DNA from: Pomphorhynchus laevis
Lineage: Eukaryota; Acanthocephala; Palaeacanthocephala; Echinorhynchida; Pomphorhynchidae
DNA: 64,000 bases
Assembly (NCBI GenBank): GCA_012934845.2
Contig: WNNJ02001416.1
Coordinates: 1-64,000, forward strand
Reading direction: 5' to 3'
The stretch's first letter is position 1. Each line of letters starts with the position of its first letter. A model generated the notes under the pieces. It was not told the DNA's origin. It did not search any database and saw nothing but the letters and a program-made list of their open reading frames with translations. Made by a program: the position numbers and the translations under genes. Shown one piece after another: positions 1 to 11,439 of the stretch.

Positions 1-577
1 TTCGTCTGAGTATTAAATAATCAATCAGGAACATAAATCCGATAATTTGAATCATGAATAATCATTCGGGTTTGTAAATAACAGCGAAGTTTGTAATATT
101 ATTTAAATATTTTAATAGAAATTAATTGTTACTTAGAATTAAAAATATATTTATCACAATTTAGATATTCATCGCTTATGCTTGTTTTAGTTTTTTTCTT
201 TATTTGTTGAAAATTATTGTATTTAAACGCGCGTGTTACGGAAACTTCAAATTTTTTAAGTTTAAAGTTAATTGCCATTTATCGATTATTACAAGTCAAT
301 TTAAACATTTGTAGAAAGTTTATTAAGTTTTTTGCCTATTAAAAATTATCTGAAATTGATATGTTTTTGTCGAAATTAGATCCCCCTTTTTCAAATCACG
401 TTTAATCTACCTTTAAGTAAATTGATAATTCTTAGTTAAGGATTTCTTTCGTGTCAAACCAAATTTCAGATGGGAATTATAGACAGGAGAAAAACACTTT
501 ATTAAAAGTAGACGAGCTTTCGACTGTTACGCCCTCTAAATGTCAAATAGTATGTAAGAAGATTACATGTAATATTA

Positions 578-611
578 TAATACATGCTGACTTTTATGTC
601 AGCATGTATTA
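578..611. repeat. Perfect 14 bp hairpin
   Basis: TAATACATGCTGAC, a six-base loop (TTTTAT), then the exact reverse complement. It could fold as RNA on either strand. No gene flanks it, so a role is unknown. Confidence 0.75.
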
Positions 612-1022
612 AATGTATTAAATACCTAATAATCAAAATATATACAACGATGTTACAAGTATTACATTTAAGTATTCCAGAATATGTAGCTTTGAACTAA
701 TTGATTATCTTTTATTGATCACCAGTGAACGTGCTTGGTTCAGTTGCGTGGAGGATTAGAAATGCGGACTTAAATTACGTTATATTTGTTTAACGGTTTG
801 AATTTAAATTTTGAATTCCAAAACTTTTACCGCAAAGAAATTTGCATTAAAATTAACATTAAATTTGATTAGGCTAAATTTAACAGACAGTATGTATACG
901 AAGTAAATTAAAACTCGTTGGTGCATTCAAACATCGCTTTACTTACATCTTGTGGAATATTTAAACAGCCGATATACACTAGTACTAACAAAATAAACAC
1001 AATTTCATATTGTGTTTATTTT

Positions 1023-1051
1023 GACTGCTCGGTTTTTTAAACCAAGCAGTC
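1023..1051. repeat. Hairpin with GACTGCT / AGCAGTC arms
   Basis: GACTGCT pairs with AGCAGTC and, after one mismatch, GGTTT pairs with AAACC around a short loop. Much richer in GC than the DNA around it. Function not evident. Confidence 0.65.
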
Positions 1052-1117
1052 ACTCCGCTAGGTTTTAAAAATCCCAATATGAATAAAAATTATAAATTTA
1101 TATCAAAATAATCAAAT

Positions 1118-2350
1118 TTTATAATAGAGATGAAATATGTTAATAGCGAACTTAATTTATAAACTAAATTTCGTTTATTAATAAATATGAAAATTATTTT
1201 AAAATTAATATCCAATCTATTAATTAATCCTCTATGGCAAATTTTCAAGTAATTGTATCGTCAAGTTCTTAATAGTTTTGTCAGACTATTTAAAGTGTCT
1301 AACTTTTGCGATAATTTTCCTGTAATTTAAAAGTAATGTAATATTTTACTAGCCCCATATATATTAAAAGTATTGGATATAATACATGTGATGTTTGTAC
1401 CAAAAATATTATACGGCGACAAAGGTTACACTGTCCATCAGTTTGATCCGGCACACTTTTGAACGAAAACATAAACCGTTTAGTCGAGAATTACTCGAAA
1501 TTATTAAAAATATTTGATGTTGGTCCATATTTATTTCATTAAGTTAAAAAATCATACCTGATCCATCTTTATTTGAAATTTTGGAGCAAGATAAATATAT
1601 ACTAATTTATTTTTACATTTCGCCAACTCCTGCATGAATCACCAGAAACAAAATGTTTTGTTTCTGATGATGCTTACAGAGGTTTACGAAATATAAAATC
1701 AGCGTATATTAATCCTGCACCGAAATTTCAAGCTGAAATTTATATTTAAAAAATTTATATTTAAATACACTCGTAGATAATAATTATAATAATATAATTA
1801 TAATTATATTATTATAATTATAATAATATAATAATTATAATAATATTTACACTCATAAATAATTTCTTAAAAATCAATACGAAATTAAATCACACGTCGA
1901 TTTAATGTAGAATTTTATAATTTTGTAAAAATAGTAATTTTGTAATTATTAATTTTTTAAAACTATATTCCAATTTGAATATAAATTATAAATATCCCAT
2001 TGAATAAAAATTATAAATTTTCATCAAAATAATCAAAGTAAATAAATTTTAATATTATCTTAATTAATATTATTTTCAAATAATATTTAGTTTTAATGGA
2101 TTGATTCATTTTATAAAAATGAAAGCATTTTCATTCAATCAAATGCTTATTCACTCGAAACGAATAAATTACAGTATGGACAATACGAAGTTAATTAATA
2201 TACGTTTGTCCTATTTTAAAAATCAATAAATAATTATGCATCTGTTTACTTACATCTTGTCGGTTTATTGTATTACTACGAGTAATATCAACAACCAGTG
2301 CACATAATATTAAGGCCTCACATATCATTTTCATATTGAGGCTCGTCAGT
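1118..2350. repeat. Segmental duplication, copy 1 (other copy 33167-34345)
   Basis: From about 1118 the sequence matches 33167 onward, including the stretch around the palindrome CAGAAACAAAA-TG-TTTTGTTTCTG (about 1645-1668; 33690-33713) and the secreted-peptide first exon at its right end. The match is interrupted around 1765-2000, where each copy has different AT-rich filler. By eye identity is about 90-95 percent in the matching parts. The right end is repeated in tandem in this copy (see 2005-3345). A - strand reading with a CxxC pair lies at about 1330-1470 in both copies, and may be part of a later exon of the peptide gene. Confidence 0.75.
2254..2334 (-). CDS. First exon of a small secreted peptide gene (family member a)
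   Basis: On the - strand an ATG at 2334 opens 27 codons, MKMICEALILCALVVDI followed by TRSNTINRQD, and the exon ends exactly at a consensus GTAAGT donor (2253-2248). The first ~20 residues form a hydrophobic signal peptide; the mature part begins around NTINRQD. The exon has the same length, phase 0 donor and terminal motif as the unrelated-looking copies at 9346-9426 and 20415-20495, which is why I treat it as a real exon and not chance. Later exons were not identified with certainty. This copy has Glu at residue 6, inside the hydrophobic core, where members b and c have Val, so it may be the least functional of the three. Function unknown. Confidence 0.5.
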
Positions 2351-2907
2351 TGATGCTATTGCTATTAAAGAATAAAATTGAAACAAAAATGCTGATATTT
2401 TATCGTAATCAAATTTAATCATGTAATTATTTGAATTAGTAATTCAACTATTAATTTATATTTTTAATTCTTTTAATTATTTAAATATGTAACCCTAAAA
2501 TGCTCTAATTATAAAATTAATTTGGAATAAAATTTGAACAAAATTATAGATTTTTGTACTAATTCAAATTATATATTTGATTATATAAACGTCTTGACTA
2601 CATAATACAAAAAATTAATTTCACAAAAATTTGAAAATTCCGACTTGTCAAACAATTTTCACATAGAGAGTAGTCAATTGATGCCTTAGTCTTTATAAAT
2701 TTCCATCAAAATAATCGAAGTGACCATTTTCAATTAATATTTATTTTTAATGGGTTGATTCAATTTATAAAAATGAAAGCATTTTCATTCAATCAAATGC
2801 TTATTCACTCAAAACGAATAAATTACCGAATGGACAATACGAAACTAATTAATATACGTTTGTCCTATTTTAAAAATCAATTAATAATTACGCATCTGTT
2901 TACTTAC

Positions 2908-2988
2908 ATCTTGTCGGTTTATTGTATTACTACGAGTAATATCAACAATCAGTGCACATAATATTAAGGCCACACATATCATTTTCAT
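2908..2988 (-). CDS. First exon of a small secreted peptide gene (family member b)
   Basis: Starts at the ATG at 2988 and reads MKMICVALILCALIVDI, then TRSNTINRQD, ending at a GTAAGT donor at 2907-2902. It is the tandem sister of member a, 654 bp away, with a cleaner signal peptide. Being in a tandem repeat it probably arose by unequal exchange. Downstream exons would lie at lower coordinates; none is assigned. Confidence 0.5.
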
Positions 2989-3349
2989 AGTGAGGCTCGT
3001 CAGTTGATGCTATTGCTATTAAAGAATAAAATTGAAACAAAAATGCTGATATTTTATCGTAATCAAATTTAATCATGTAATTATTTGAATTAGTAATTCA
3101 ACTATTAATTAATATTTTTAATTCTTTTAATTATTTAAATATGTAATCCTAAAATGCTCTAATTATAAAATTAATTTGGAATAAAATTTGAACAAAATTA
3201 TAGATTTTTGTACTCATTCAAATTATATATTTGATTATATAAACGTCTTGACTACATAATACAAAAAATTAATTTCATAATAATTTGAAAATTCCGACTT
3301 GTCAAACAATTTTCATATAGAGAGTAGTCAATTGATGCCTTAGTCTTTC

Positions 3350-4730
3350 CATTTGAAAAATTCCAAATGTAAATAAAAATTAAACAAATTATTAAAATCA
3401 AGTCATCAAATTGACCTAGCTTGATTATTTACTATGTGAACTTAGGAAAGATTTTAATTTCTAAATTTCACTTGAAGATGTAAATTGAAATTCTCATTCA
3501 ATGTTATATTTTTAATTATATACAAATATCCGTGTGAATAAAAAATAATAACAAAAGATAATTTTGTTTGATTAAATTTCAACACTCATCGTTTCAGGTT
3601 AGTTTTCGCTTACATAAAATGATATCAATAGAATCATCACAGACGACTTAGATATTTAAACAGCATGTGTATGTTTGCGATATCAAAAACTAATGGTCAT
3701 TTATTGCTTAACGTTGCATTATTATAAATGACATTCATAAAAATCACACACAAAAATGTATCCATTTATATGTGTTTATTCTTTAAATTTATGATTTTTG
3801 AAGAATATTAATTTATTTCTCTAGATTTCTCTAGAATTATCAGGAAAAACGTAAATTTTGTTTAATTTTTAAGTTCTTTCTATTTTGCTATATTAATATA
3901 GTGAAATATTAATATATTTTATATTTATAAAATATATTAATATTATGTTAATGTATAATATTTTATTATTAATAATAGCATGACTTTCTTCGGTTTAGGT
4001 TTCATTCTTCTGTTTAATATTATCGATATAAATCGATGTTAACTTTAACTACGTATTTTCCTCTGAACAGAGCATTAGAAAGTATCTCGTCTACCGACAG
4101 CAGTTATATTACCGGCAGAAAGAGCGACATTTAATCTAAATGTAGAGATCATTCATATTATATAATGATATAATAATATGAAGACATTGATATAATATAA
4201 AAAATAATTATAAAAAATTATTATTAATTATAATTAATAATTAATAAATTAATATAATAAAATTATTGATGTTTTAATAAAATCATATTAATATAACAAA
4301 ATTATCAATGTATTAATATAATTTATCTATTTTATTGTAAATTATTTATTTTAATATGTAGTTAACCCGTGTGTTCAAAAACAGATACTAACGGAGGCCA
4401 TTTGCAAATAGATAATGCAATTATTAGATCACTTTTAATAATTTTCGAATATGAAAATAGACAAAGGATTTGAAAGCCTAATTGATTCAACAAAAAGCAT
4501 ACCAGTTCTTATTAAGTAGTAAACTATCATCCACCTCCAAATATGACAACCACAACTCGATCGTTGCCCTGGATACAAATTTTTAATTTACACTTATAGT
4601 ATTTAATAAAATGACCACATATTTGGCAAGCTATATTTACACAAACATGGATTTAGAATTAAAAAATCAGGATTCAAAATACACAAACTGTAGAATTTTA
4701 AATGTAATTGTAATAAATAAGATAAAACCG
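3350..4730. other. AT-rich intergenic DNA
   Basis: No coding region, RNA gene or named element recognised. The part 4160-4360 is almost pure A/T with many short palindromes. Confidence 0.55.
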
Positions 4731-4739
4731 AAACGAACG

Positions 4740-5260
4740 AGATAAAAGTGTTTTAATATCGTAATACAGCTGTGACTTGAAGATTGTAATCGACACAAAA
4801 TCGATTCCACATGAAACGATTACCATACAGCACAGACTGTTGTCGCCATGTTTGGTATCTCTCCGAATAAGCCGATTCATTAAAGACAAAACGGGACATT
4901 TCGTAAAAAGTAGGAGATATTGAAGAAGACGGAGTCTAGCGTCTTTTCCGTCAAACTACTTACACCTATAACAATGAAAAGGAGACTAAAGTTAAAAGAT
5001 AGAACACTTAAAGATGGCTAGCGAAGATATTTAAACAGGTAGTCGAGGAAGACACACAAGTCGATATGAGTTGCAGCATAACTGTTGCAATTGGTAAGCA
5101 AAGTAAAACGCAGATGACTGTGCAAACTACGTTCATACCTGTCCACCCGCACATCATGAAAATATTCGAACATATAAATATGGTAGCATTCGAAACATGG
5201 TCGAAGTGGCTATCCGATATTACAGATATTGTTTTGATTCGAAATTGTTGATTTGAAAGT
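4740..5260 (+). mobile_element. RTE-type LINE fragment (endonuclease end plus start of RT)
   Basis: Plus-strand translation at about 4770-4990 gives RRCDLKIVIDTK-like text followed by SIPHETITIQHR, the usual end of an RTE apurinic endonuclease domain (..TDTKxIPYETVxxQHR..). From about 5060 it reads DMSCSITVAIGKQ and, after a variable stretch, HPHIMKIFEHI, matching the RTE reverse-transcriptase start (..WxxSxTVPIWKxKG.., ..SHTMKIFERI..). Compared with the copy at 11440-12480, the piece between these two blocks is missing. Frames are broken, so it is a dead copy. The - strand frame at 4698-4889 is only its shadow. Confidence 0.7.
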
Positions 5261-5690
5261 TTTACGAGCTATAATTCCAATAGAATCAACATCTACTGCT
5301 AGTATATAAAATACCAGAACCGTATTGCATTCATGAAAATCGTAGTAAGAATTTGTTAAAAATAAAGTAGACAAATATTTTTTTGTATTTCCAAATCTGT
5401 CGATTTAAAAACTACAAATGTATTTTTGACAGGAATGTATTTTTGTATCGTGACATGAAAATACTTTCATGTCAAGTTGAGGAATTCAAAGGTAAGAATA
5501 CAACAATCACGAATTCGATTGTTCAAGTTGAATTCTTATTGTTTTGTAGATTTGTATAGCTATCGAAATATAAGAATACATTTATTATTTGTTGATACTA
5601 AATTCAAAATTTAAATGTATTAAAATTACTTATTTTTAATATATACTATAATTAGTGCGTTTCATGCATAAACTAAAGTACTTAAACTTT
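5008..5690. repeat. ~685 bp direct repeat of 12250-12940
   Basis: The two stretches run in parallel from AAAGATGGCTAG to GTGCGTTTCATGCAT with about 95 percent identity. They include the RT start of the RTE fragment and its flank, plus a perfect 10 bp hairpin (TGACATGAAA..TTTCATGTCA, about 5451-5474 and 12704-12730). Confidence 0.8.
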
Positions 5691-5712
5691 TAAGTACTTG
5701 GTCCAGTTGTAT

Positions 5713-5970
5713 GCTTCATTCAATTTTTGTTAAGTAATCAATAAAAATATGATGAGTTCATATTGATTTCAATTAGATTATTATAAACTCATTAAAGATC
5801 ATAAAATAAAATAATTAATTTATAGAAATTAAGTTAATGGCTATTCTTAACACGAAGAATTGATATATTTTTTAGATTTATCAAACATTGAGTTGATAAT
5901 ACAATTTAAATCGTTATAAAAAGATATAATTAAAATTTTCGGGTTCGCTTCTTTGAAAACAAATTCGTTA
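5713..5970. repeat. ~258 bp direct repeat of 6597-6855
   Basis: Begins GCTTCATTCAATTTTTG and ends near AACAAATTCGTT. It matches 6597-6855 (and 17664-17920 in the second duplicate) at about 93 percent. The copy stops exactly where the 5.6 kb duplicated block starts, so it marks a rearrangement joint. Confidence 0.8.
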
Positions 5971-5974
5971 AAAA

Positions 5975-6046
5975 ATATCTGCTAAAAGGGAGCTGAGGGA
6001 GATGCCCTAAGCACACCCTCAACCTGTTCAAATAACTTGTAAACAA
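5975..6046 (-). mobile_element. Short Penelope-like RT fragment
   Basis: The - strand reads LFEQVEGVLRASPSAPF, the decayed form of the Penelope-like motif FEQxxGVxMGSPLSP. It is the stub of the element that is longer at 16150-17110; the duplication boundary cuts it here. Confidence 0.6.
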
Positions 6047-6059
6047 ATTTAAACTATTA

Positions 6060-6256
6060 AGCGAAAATTTTTCATGGATTGATACTAAACAATATACTTT
6101 GCATTAGAATAAGATACACAATATAATCAAAGTTCATCAATGGAAATACGTCATTAGCATGTATTTGGCCACGCTGCTATTTTGTGTCGATGAATAGAGA
6201 CCGAAACCTGATAGCATAGCGTTCCTCTAGATCCCCTCTATTCCTTATTCGAATAC
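6060..6256 (+). repeat. Structured foldback repeat, copy 1
   Basis: One of at least eight copies of a ~200 bp repeat with conserved blocks AGAATAAGATAC, GCATGTATTTGGCC, GCTGCTAT, CCGAAACCTGATAGCATAGC and a closing TTATTCGAATA. The first and last blocks can pair, as can several inner ones. Near 29 kb the same repeat lies just beyond the end of a Penelope-like reverse transcriptase, so I read the family as that element's 3' untranslated end. This copy is R (sense) orientation and diverged. Confidence 0.65.
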
Positions 6257-6596
6257 TTCTTTTTTTAATAAATTAATTCCTTGAAATTAATTTTTATTTG
6301 AAATTTTAATTATTAATTTTATCAATCAAAGATGCTTATTGTTCCAAAAATTGATTGAAAAACAGCTGGACAATAAAAATTTAATTTTTGTAAAATTAAA
6401 AAGTTGTGTAGATGTTTAGCTGTTTTCATGAAATTGTATTAAAATGCATAAAGTTAAAAACCAACTGATACAATTCCTGATTATGAACATAGTTGTGTTT
6501 GAAAATTGAATACACCGCTTAAATTTTGCTAAAATAAAAATTTTAATGGTCAAGTAGTATGCTCCACTCAATTTTCGGGAGTAATCATTCAATATG

Positions 6597-6855
6597 CTTC
6601 ATTCAATTTTTGTTAAGTAATCAATAAAAATATGATGAGTTTATATTGATTTCAATTAGATTATTATAAACTCATATTAAAGATCATAACATAAAATAAT
6701 TAATTTATACAAATTAACTTGATGGCTATTCTTAACACGAAGAATTAATATATTTTTTAGATTTATCAAATATTGAGTTGATAATACAATTTAAATCGTT
6801 ATAAAAAGATAATTAAAATTTTCGGTTTCGCTTCTTTGAAAACAAATTCGTTGAA
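6597..6855. repeat. Partner of the 5713-5970 repeat
   Basis: Same sequence as 5713-5970 with small changes (one 4 bp and one 2 bp indel among them). Continues without break into the - strand open frame at 6799-6990, which is not convincing as a gene. Confidence 0.75.
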
Positions 6856-6859
6856 ATAT

Positions 6860-8910
6860 TTTAATTTCGAATTTTCTTCAACACTAAATGCACAGAATTT
6901 TAATAGATAAATATTATAAATAATTGTCGTTTTAAAAATGCAATATTTAAATATTTGAATTTGAAACAATAATGTAAATTTAAATTTCAATTTTAAAATT
7001 ATGTTTTTTATTTTAATATTTACTGATTTTTATATTATTAAATTATTAAAAAGGGCTAATAAACATTTTATTATATTTTTCTTATTTCATTTATTAAAAA
7101 TTATTGTATTGCGAATAAATTCTATTCAAAAATTTTAGTGAAGTAAAATTGTCGTAAATCGTTTGACAAACAAATTATAGAAGTTGTTAAGTGTAAGATA
7201 AGCAAGGAGAACGTGATGGAAAAATATATTATAAAGAAAATTTGTTAACACACAAATCAAACAGAGAATTTAATAATGCAATATTCGGATATCAAATGCA
7301 CGATATTAAGCAAAGTAAGAAATTACCCTGTTCAAAGCTAACTTGCATCACGACTTAATCAGGATATTTTCTAGTGATAGATTGAATTTTTTTGAAAGCA
7401 ATAACGATAACAAAGATTATTAGATCGTTGTTGTAACAATTGTTTTAAGGTAGTTGTTGTTGAAGGCTTACTGCGATCTCACGGACTGGATAACCGTGGT
7501 TCAGATAAGCATTTTACTAATGATATTCCAAACTGTTTTTTAATGGAATCATGCAAATTTACATTTAATTTTTTGAAGAAAAACTTTAATTTGAACTGTG
7601 ATGATTTGAATAGCAAGACATAAATGATGAACTAACCAGATAGATTCTAACATAACCGTATCAACCGTATTATTCATTTTAAGTTATTTTCGGTATTAAC
7701 TTCGTTCCATTATTTATTTAATTGATTTATTTTTATTAGCAAAGTAAGCAAAAACGGCAATTAACAAGTTAGACATTACATCATGGTTGAAGAAATCTTT
7801 ATTGAAGTTTGTTCGATTTGCTGTTCCTTATTTGATCAATTATAAGTTCGATTCCTTTAGCGATTGCTGTTCCAATCAAAAGTTCGATTGACTAAAGATT
7901 AAAAAGTTGCACGAAAATAATAAGTTATTTTCTTTAGATTTGTATGATAAAATTAACTAATAATTAATTATTAATTTATCAATATTTAACAAAATTTTAT
8001 ATGTATATCAATATTATTTTAGTTACTAGCTATTTAAAGAACAGTATTAAGATGTAGATTTAAAATGTAACGTTTTGTAAGAAGTTTTTAGAGTCGTGTC
8101 GTTCATGAATAAACTTTACTTATCATGGGTTATAAAATATTAATCTATTTTTGTTCAATTTCACAAATTAATAAAGTTATCACAAAAATCAAAGACTCAA
8201 TTCCATATGCACTTTGAGAATTATTGGACTTACAAAATGTTGATATTATTATATCTTCGAATTTTCAATATTTTCACTTTGTTATCTACCAACATTCTTT
8301 AATGGATAATTAAAAAGTGCTCTATCCTAATAAATAAACATTTTTACGAAGCAGTTCTTTAAAACTTATGACTTAAGCTGTAACTGTATCTGTGGTTATC
8401 AAAATAAATAATATTTATTACAATTGATAGAATATTACAAATCTCATTATGTTCTCAGATTATAGTTTTCCTTAAAATTCAATCAAATAATTTTACAACC
8501 CATTTATAAAAAGCTTAATAAATTTATTTACCGCCACTATTTTATAGTAGGTAAAATTGAAATAGCTTCATTAATGTTTGATACAAAACAAACTACTAAT
8601 TATAAAGACGATTTTTTATACCCGCTTATCCCTTGAATCGTTAGATCCATCTTGAAGATCTGATTGATATGCTTGAATCTAAAGATAAATTAACAGTAGA
8701 TCGTTAGAAAGTGCATTTAACCTTTTTTGATACAAATGTTTACTGCAAAAAACTTATTTTTATCTTATGCAAATCGAACGCGTTTAAGCTGTTTGTCTTT
8801 TATTTGAATATGATATATCTAACATATATTCTTGATGACTATCATAATTATTTTTAATTTATCGATAAAATGTGGTTTATTTATTCGTTATTTGATTTAT
8901 AAAATTAATA
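6860..8910. other. AT-rich DNA inside duplicate A
   Basis: No gene or named element recognised. If the secreted peptide at 9346-9426 has later exons, some would lie here on the - strand. The only suggestive site is a TTTTTTGCAG acceptor at about 8750 (- strand), followed after one base by 20 open codons; this is weak. Confidence 0.5.
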
Positions 8911-8914
8911 TTTT

Positions 8915-8985
8915 GTTATCATTAAAGCCAGACGCGGAAGAACGGTAGCAAGTACCGTTCTTCCGCGTCTGGCTTTAATGATAAC
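8915..8985. repeat. Perfect 33 bp hairpin, copy A
   Basis: 8915-8947 and 8953-8985 are exact reverse complements of each other (33 bp, no mismatch) around a 5-base loop GCAAG. The stem core (CCAGACGCGGAAGAACGGTA) is far richer in GC than anything within kilobases. It sits 361 bp beyond the secreted-peptide first exon, in that gene's sense direction, so within its presumed intron or a second exon. On the - strand a frame stays open through the whole hairpin, with a basic translation. Confidence 0.85.
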
Positions 8986-9345
8986 AACGTATTTCACGCG
9001 GATTGGTCTCACTCTCTTTCGAAAATCAATATTGTAATAAATTTTATATTTATTTTAATATATGAATATTGACAAATTACTAATCAATAAATCTTAAATT
9101 AAAACACCTAGACAATTACTTGTAAGATTTTACAATTTAAAAACTTAATTGTTAAATTTCAAAATCGAAAAATTATAAAAATATGTTTGTTTAGATGTAT
9201 TTATATCTCTCATTAATTCTTGCAGATAGTAGCAAAATGTCAATACATATTTAGGTAGAAAATGTCAATTAAAAAATTTATATTTATCTTGATCTAGAAT
9301 AAAATCAGTAACTTTTACTAAAAAATGTAAATCAAGTAAACTTAC

Positions 9346-9426
9346 ATCTTTTCGATGAACTGTATTGCATACGGCAAAATCGAAAGTTAGTGCATACAAC
9401 AACGCGACTACAATTATTGCTTTCAT
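9346..9426 (-). CDS. First exon of a small secreted peptide gene (family member d)
   Basis: From the ATG at 9426 it encodes 27 residues: a strong signal peptide (MKAIIVVALLYAL, then TFDFAVC) and a start of the mature chain, NTVHRKD, ending at GTAAGT (9345-9340). Same length, phase and closing motif as members a-c, though the DNA is otherwise different, so these are anciently related paralogues. An in-frame ATG farther upstream (9489) adds MAEICSSKFYC..., but MKAII starts a textbook signal peptide and is preferred. A possible second exon begins after AAAG at about 9035 (- strand) and would add a short basic tail encoded by the hairpin region; unproven. Confidence 0.55.
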
Positions 9427-9499
9427 TTTGCAATTGTTTTGATGTGCAAAGCTAAAGCAATAAAATTTAGATGAACATATTTCGGCCAATTTTCAAAGG

Positions 9500-11430
9500 T
9501 TATATAAATTTTACACAAATTATCACTGTATTATTTAAATGTAACAAATATTTGGAAAAACATAGTTAACATCATAATTATTATAACCTCTGAATAAATA
9601 ATTTTTACAGATAATCAAAATATATATTATACTTTAAAAATGAATTTAAATTTGTCTTCGAATTTTGTGTTCAATCAAAGTTTAGATTTTCTAACGTAAT
9701 TATAATAAATACAATAATAATCTAATTAACGATAAACTTGTAATATTAGCTCGTTAATAGAATTGTGTTAGTTTTTATTCACAATTTTATTAGCACCTTT
9801 TTAAAAAATATTGATAAATTCTAGATTTTGCTACAAATATACGTTTTTATTTTACACATTATCGATACTAAATGTTGTAGTTTAATATTCCTACACATTA
9901 CTGATTTTACTATACAACTTTTTAAATAAGCTTATACAACGAATAGCTAAGTACGATTGTAATATGTTTGGAATCCTAATCTATGTTGATTGTAAAGTAT
10001 CTGAGTAATCGTAAACTGAACCATTTGAGCTTATTTACATTGAACATATAATACGGAAAGTAGTAACCGATTTGCATATGTCGTTGCTATATAAAATATT
10101 TCACTTAATAGAATTTAAATATATTTGATTTGTCTTTAAAATGTGTTTTGAAGAATATTTTTATTTTTTATACATCTTTTAGTTTAATATATTTTGTTCA
10201 AAATCATTCATAATCATCAGTAACACTTTTACTTCTAGTTATATTGATACATACATTTTAAAGTAACACTTTCATTATACTACATGATTTGCCCTGAGCT
10301 AGCGTTGTTGTGGTGACAAAAATTATAACGTCATTTTAATTTCATCAGCTGAAGTAATTACGTTTTTAAAGAATTTGTAAAGTGGTGTAATATTTCTAAA
10401 TATTTTTGTTATTTTTTAATAAATAAAGTTCAATACTTGTTCCTTCACTATTGCTATTATAATTCACTTTTTATTAATTAACGGCTTTTAAAGGTAAAAT
10501 GTTTCTGATGATATTTTCTTAAATTCATCATACTTTTTTACTGAGTTTATTGTCTCACTTTAAGAACTCAAGTTGCTAACTCCTTAAGCTTTGTTCACAT
10601 TTTGAAAATTCTTCTCAGAAACGCCTTTAGATGATGTTGTCGTAGTAACAAAATAACCATAGCCGGTAATTACACTGCATTTTCTTGTATGACTACTGTT
10701 TCCTATTAAATATAATATTCAATAAAATCATTACGATTTTAACTTGGTTACTTAATTCGTGTGTGGTTTGCTTTGTCTATACCAGGAGTTGTTTACCTTT
10801 TTGTGTCAGAAAGTCTATTTTTGAAGAAATTTATCAAAATATTTTGATGGGTCCAAGGCAAATATTTTAATATCAATTTTTGATTATATATCAAATAAAC
10901 TATATTATTCTCAACTATGTACATGTTTATATTTTTATCAATTTAAAATTACTTCAATATGTTAGCCAACAATTTAATATAAACGTAAAAATATTTATTT
11001 AAGGTGCATTAACCACATTGAAATAATTAATTAATGAAAGTTTTGCAATTGCCTTTCACTTTTGACTTTTCAAAAATTGACGTAAGGTAAAAGGAAACCT
11101 ACTCGTAAACACTCATTAAGATTTGAATAAATAATGTGAGATATAATTTTTAAGGTGACATCGGGTTTGCCTTCTTAAACGCTAAACTTTAAAAGGCTAA
11201 TTAATGAAATGAATAACAAAAATAATAAGATTTGAATCAGTAAGAAAAAAGCTGTTTTTTAATTTGTTTTATTTAATTCACCGTTTATAAAAAAGTGGGT
11301 TGATGATATCCTCAGAGCACATCAAATATACCTGAGGCAACAATCAACGTTGCATTGTTGTTTGGTCGAATATTTTAAGTCGCCAAAACACTAGAACGAC
11401 GATAAATAATTAATAGTTATAAATAATTCA
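9500..11430. other. AT-rich DNA inside duplicate A
   Basis: No gene recognised. The + strand frame at 10685-10870 lacks any recognisable domain or codon bias. A block around 10996-11230 (AAGGTGCATTAACCACATTG ... GCTAATTAATGAAATG) recurs in diverged form at 22671-23160, and in part at 13400-13440. Confidence 0.5.
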
Positions 11431-11439
11431 TCGGAAGGA

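Larger units (their letters stand above)
1..1117. other. AT-rich DNA without recognised gene
   Basis: I see no coding pattern on either strand. The stretch holds several short inverted repeats, of which two are listed separately (578-611 and 1023-1051); another lies at about 997-1021 (12 bp arms AATAAACACAAT and its complement). A GTAAGT donor on the - strand at about 948-953 is preceded by CAAGAT, as in the secreted-peptide exons further on, but the frame before it has stops, so it is at best a decayed relative. Confidence 0.6.
2005..3345. repeat. Tandem pair of ~650 bp repeats carrying the secreted-peptide exon
   Basis: 2005-2690 and 2695-3345 are two successive copies of one unit; a third copy is at 34020-34603. 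Each begins near a run reading ATAAATTTNCATCAAAATAATC on the + strand and ends in AACAATTTTCANATAGAGAG. The units differ by scattered substitutions and small indels. Each contains one first exon of the small secreted-peptide family on the - strand. The + strand open frame at 2755-2961 runs antisense to that exon and is not regarded as a gene. Confidence 0.8.

Noticed and set aside
1665-1700. CTGATGA ... GAAA as a hammerhead (also near 33710)
   Set aside because: No stem II can form between the two blocks, and the two copies do not covary.
2755-2961. 68-codon + strand frame, also at 34091-34297
   Set aside because: It lies antisense to the secreted-peptide first exon and has no domain or start context of its own; the - strand reading explains its conservation between repeats.
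6799-6990. - strand frame (longer form at 17799-18059)
   Set aside because: Translation is Lys/Ile/Phe-rich as expected from AT-rich DNA and changes length between duplicates by an indel.
10685-10870. 61-codon + strand frame, repeated at 21754-21939
   Set aside because: Conserved only because the whole 5.6 kb block is duplicated; AT-biased composition and no recognisable features.
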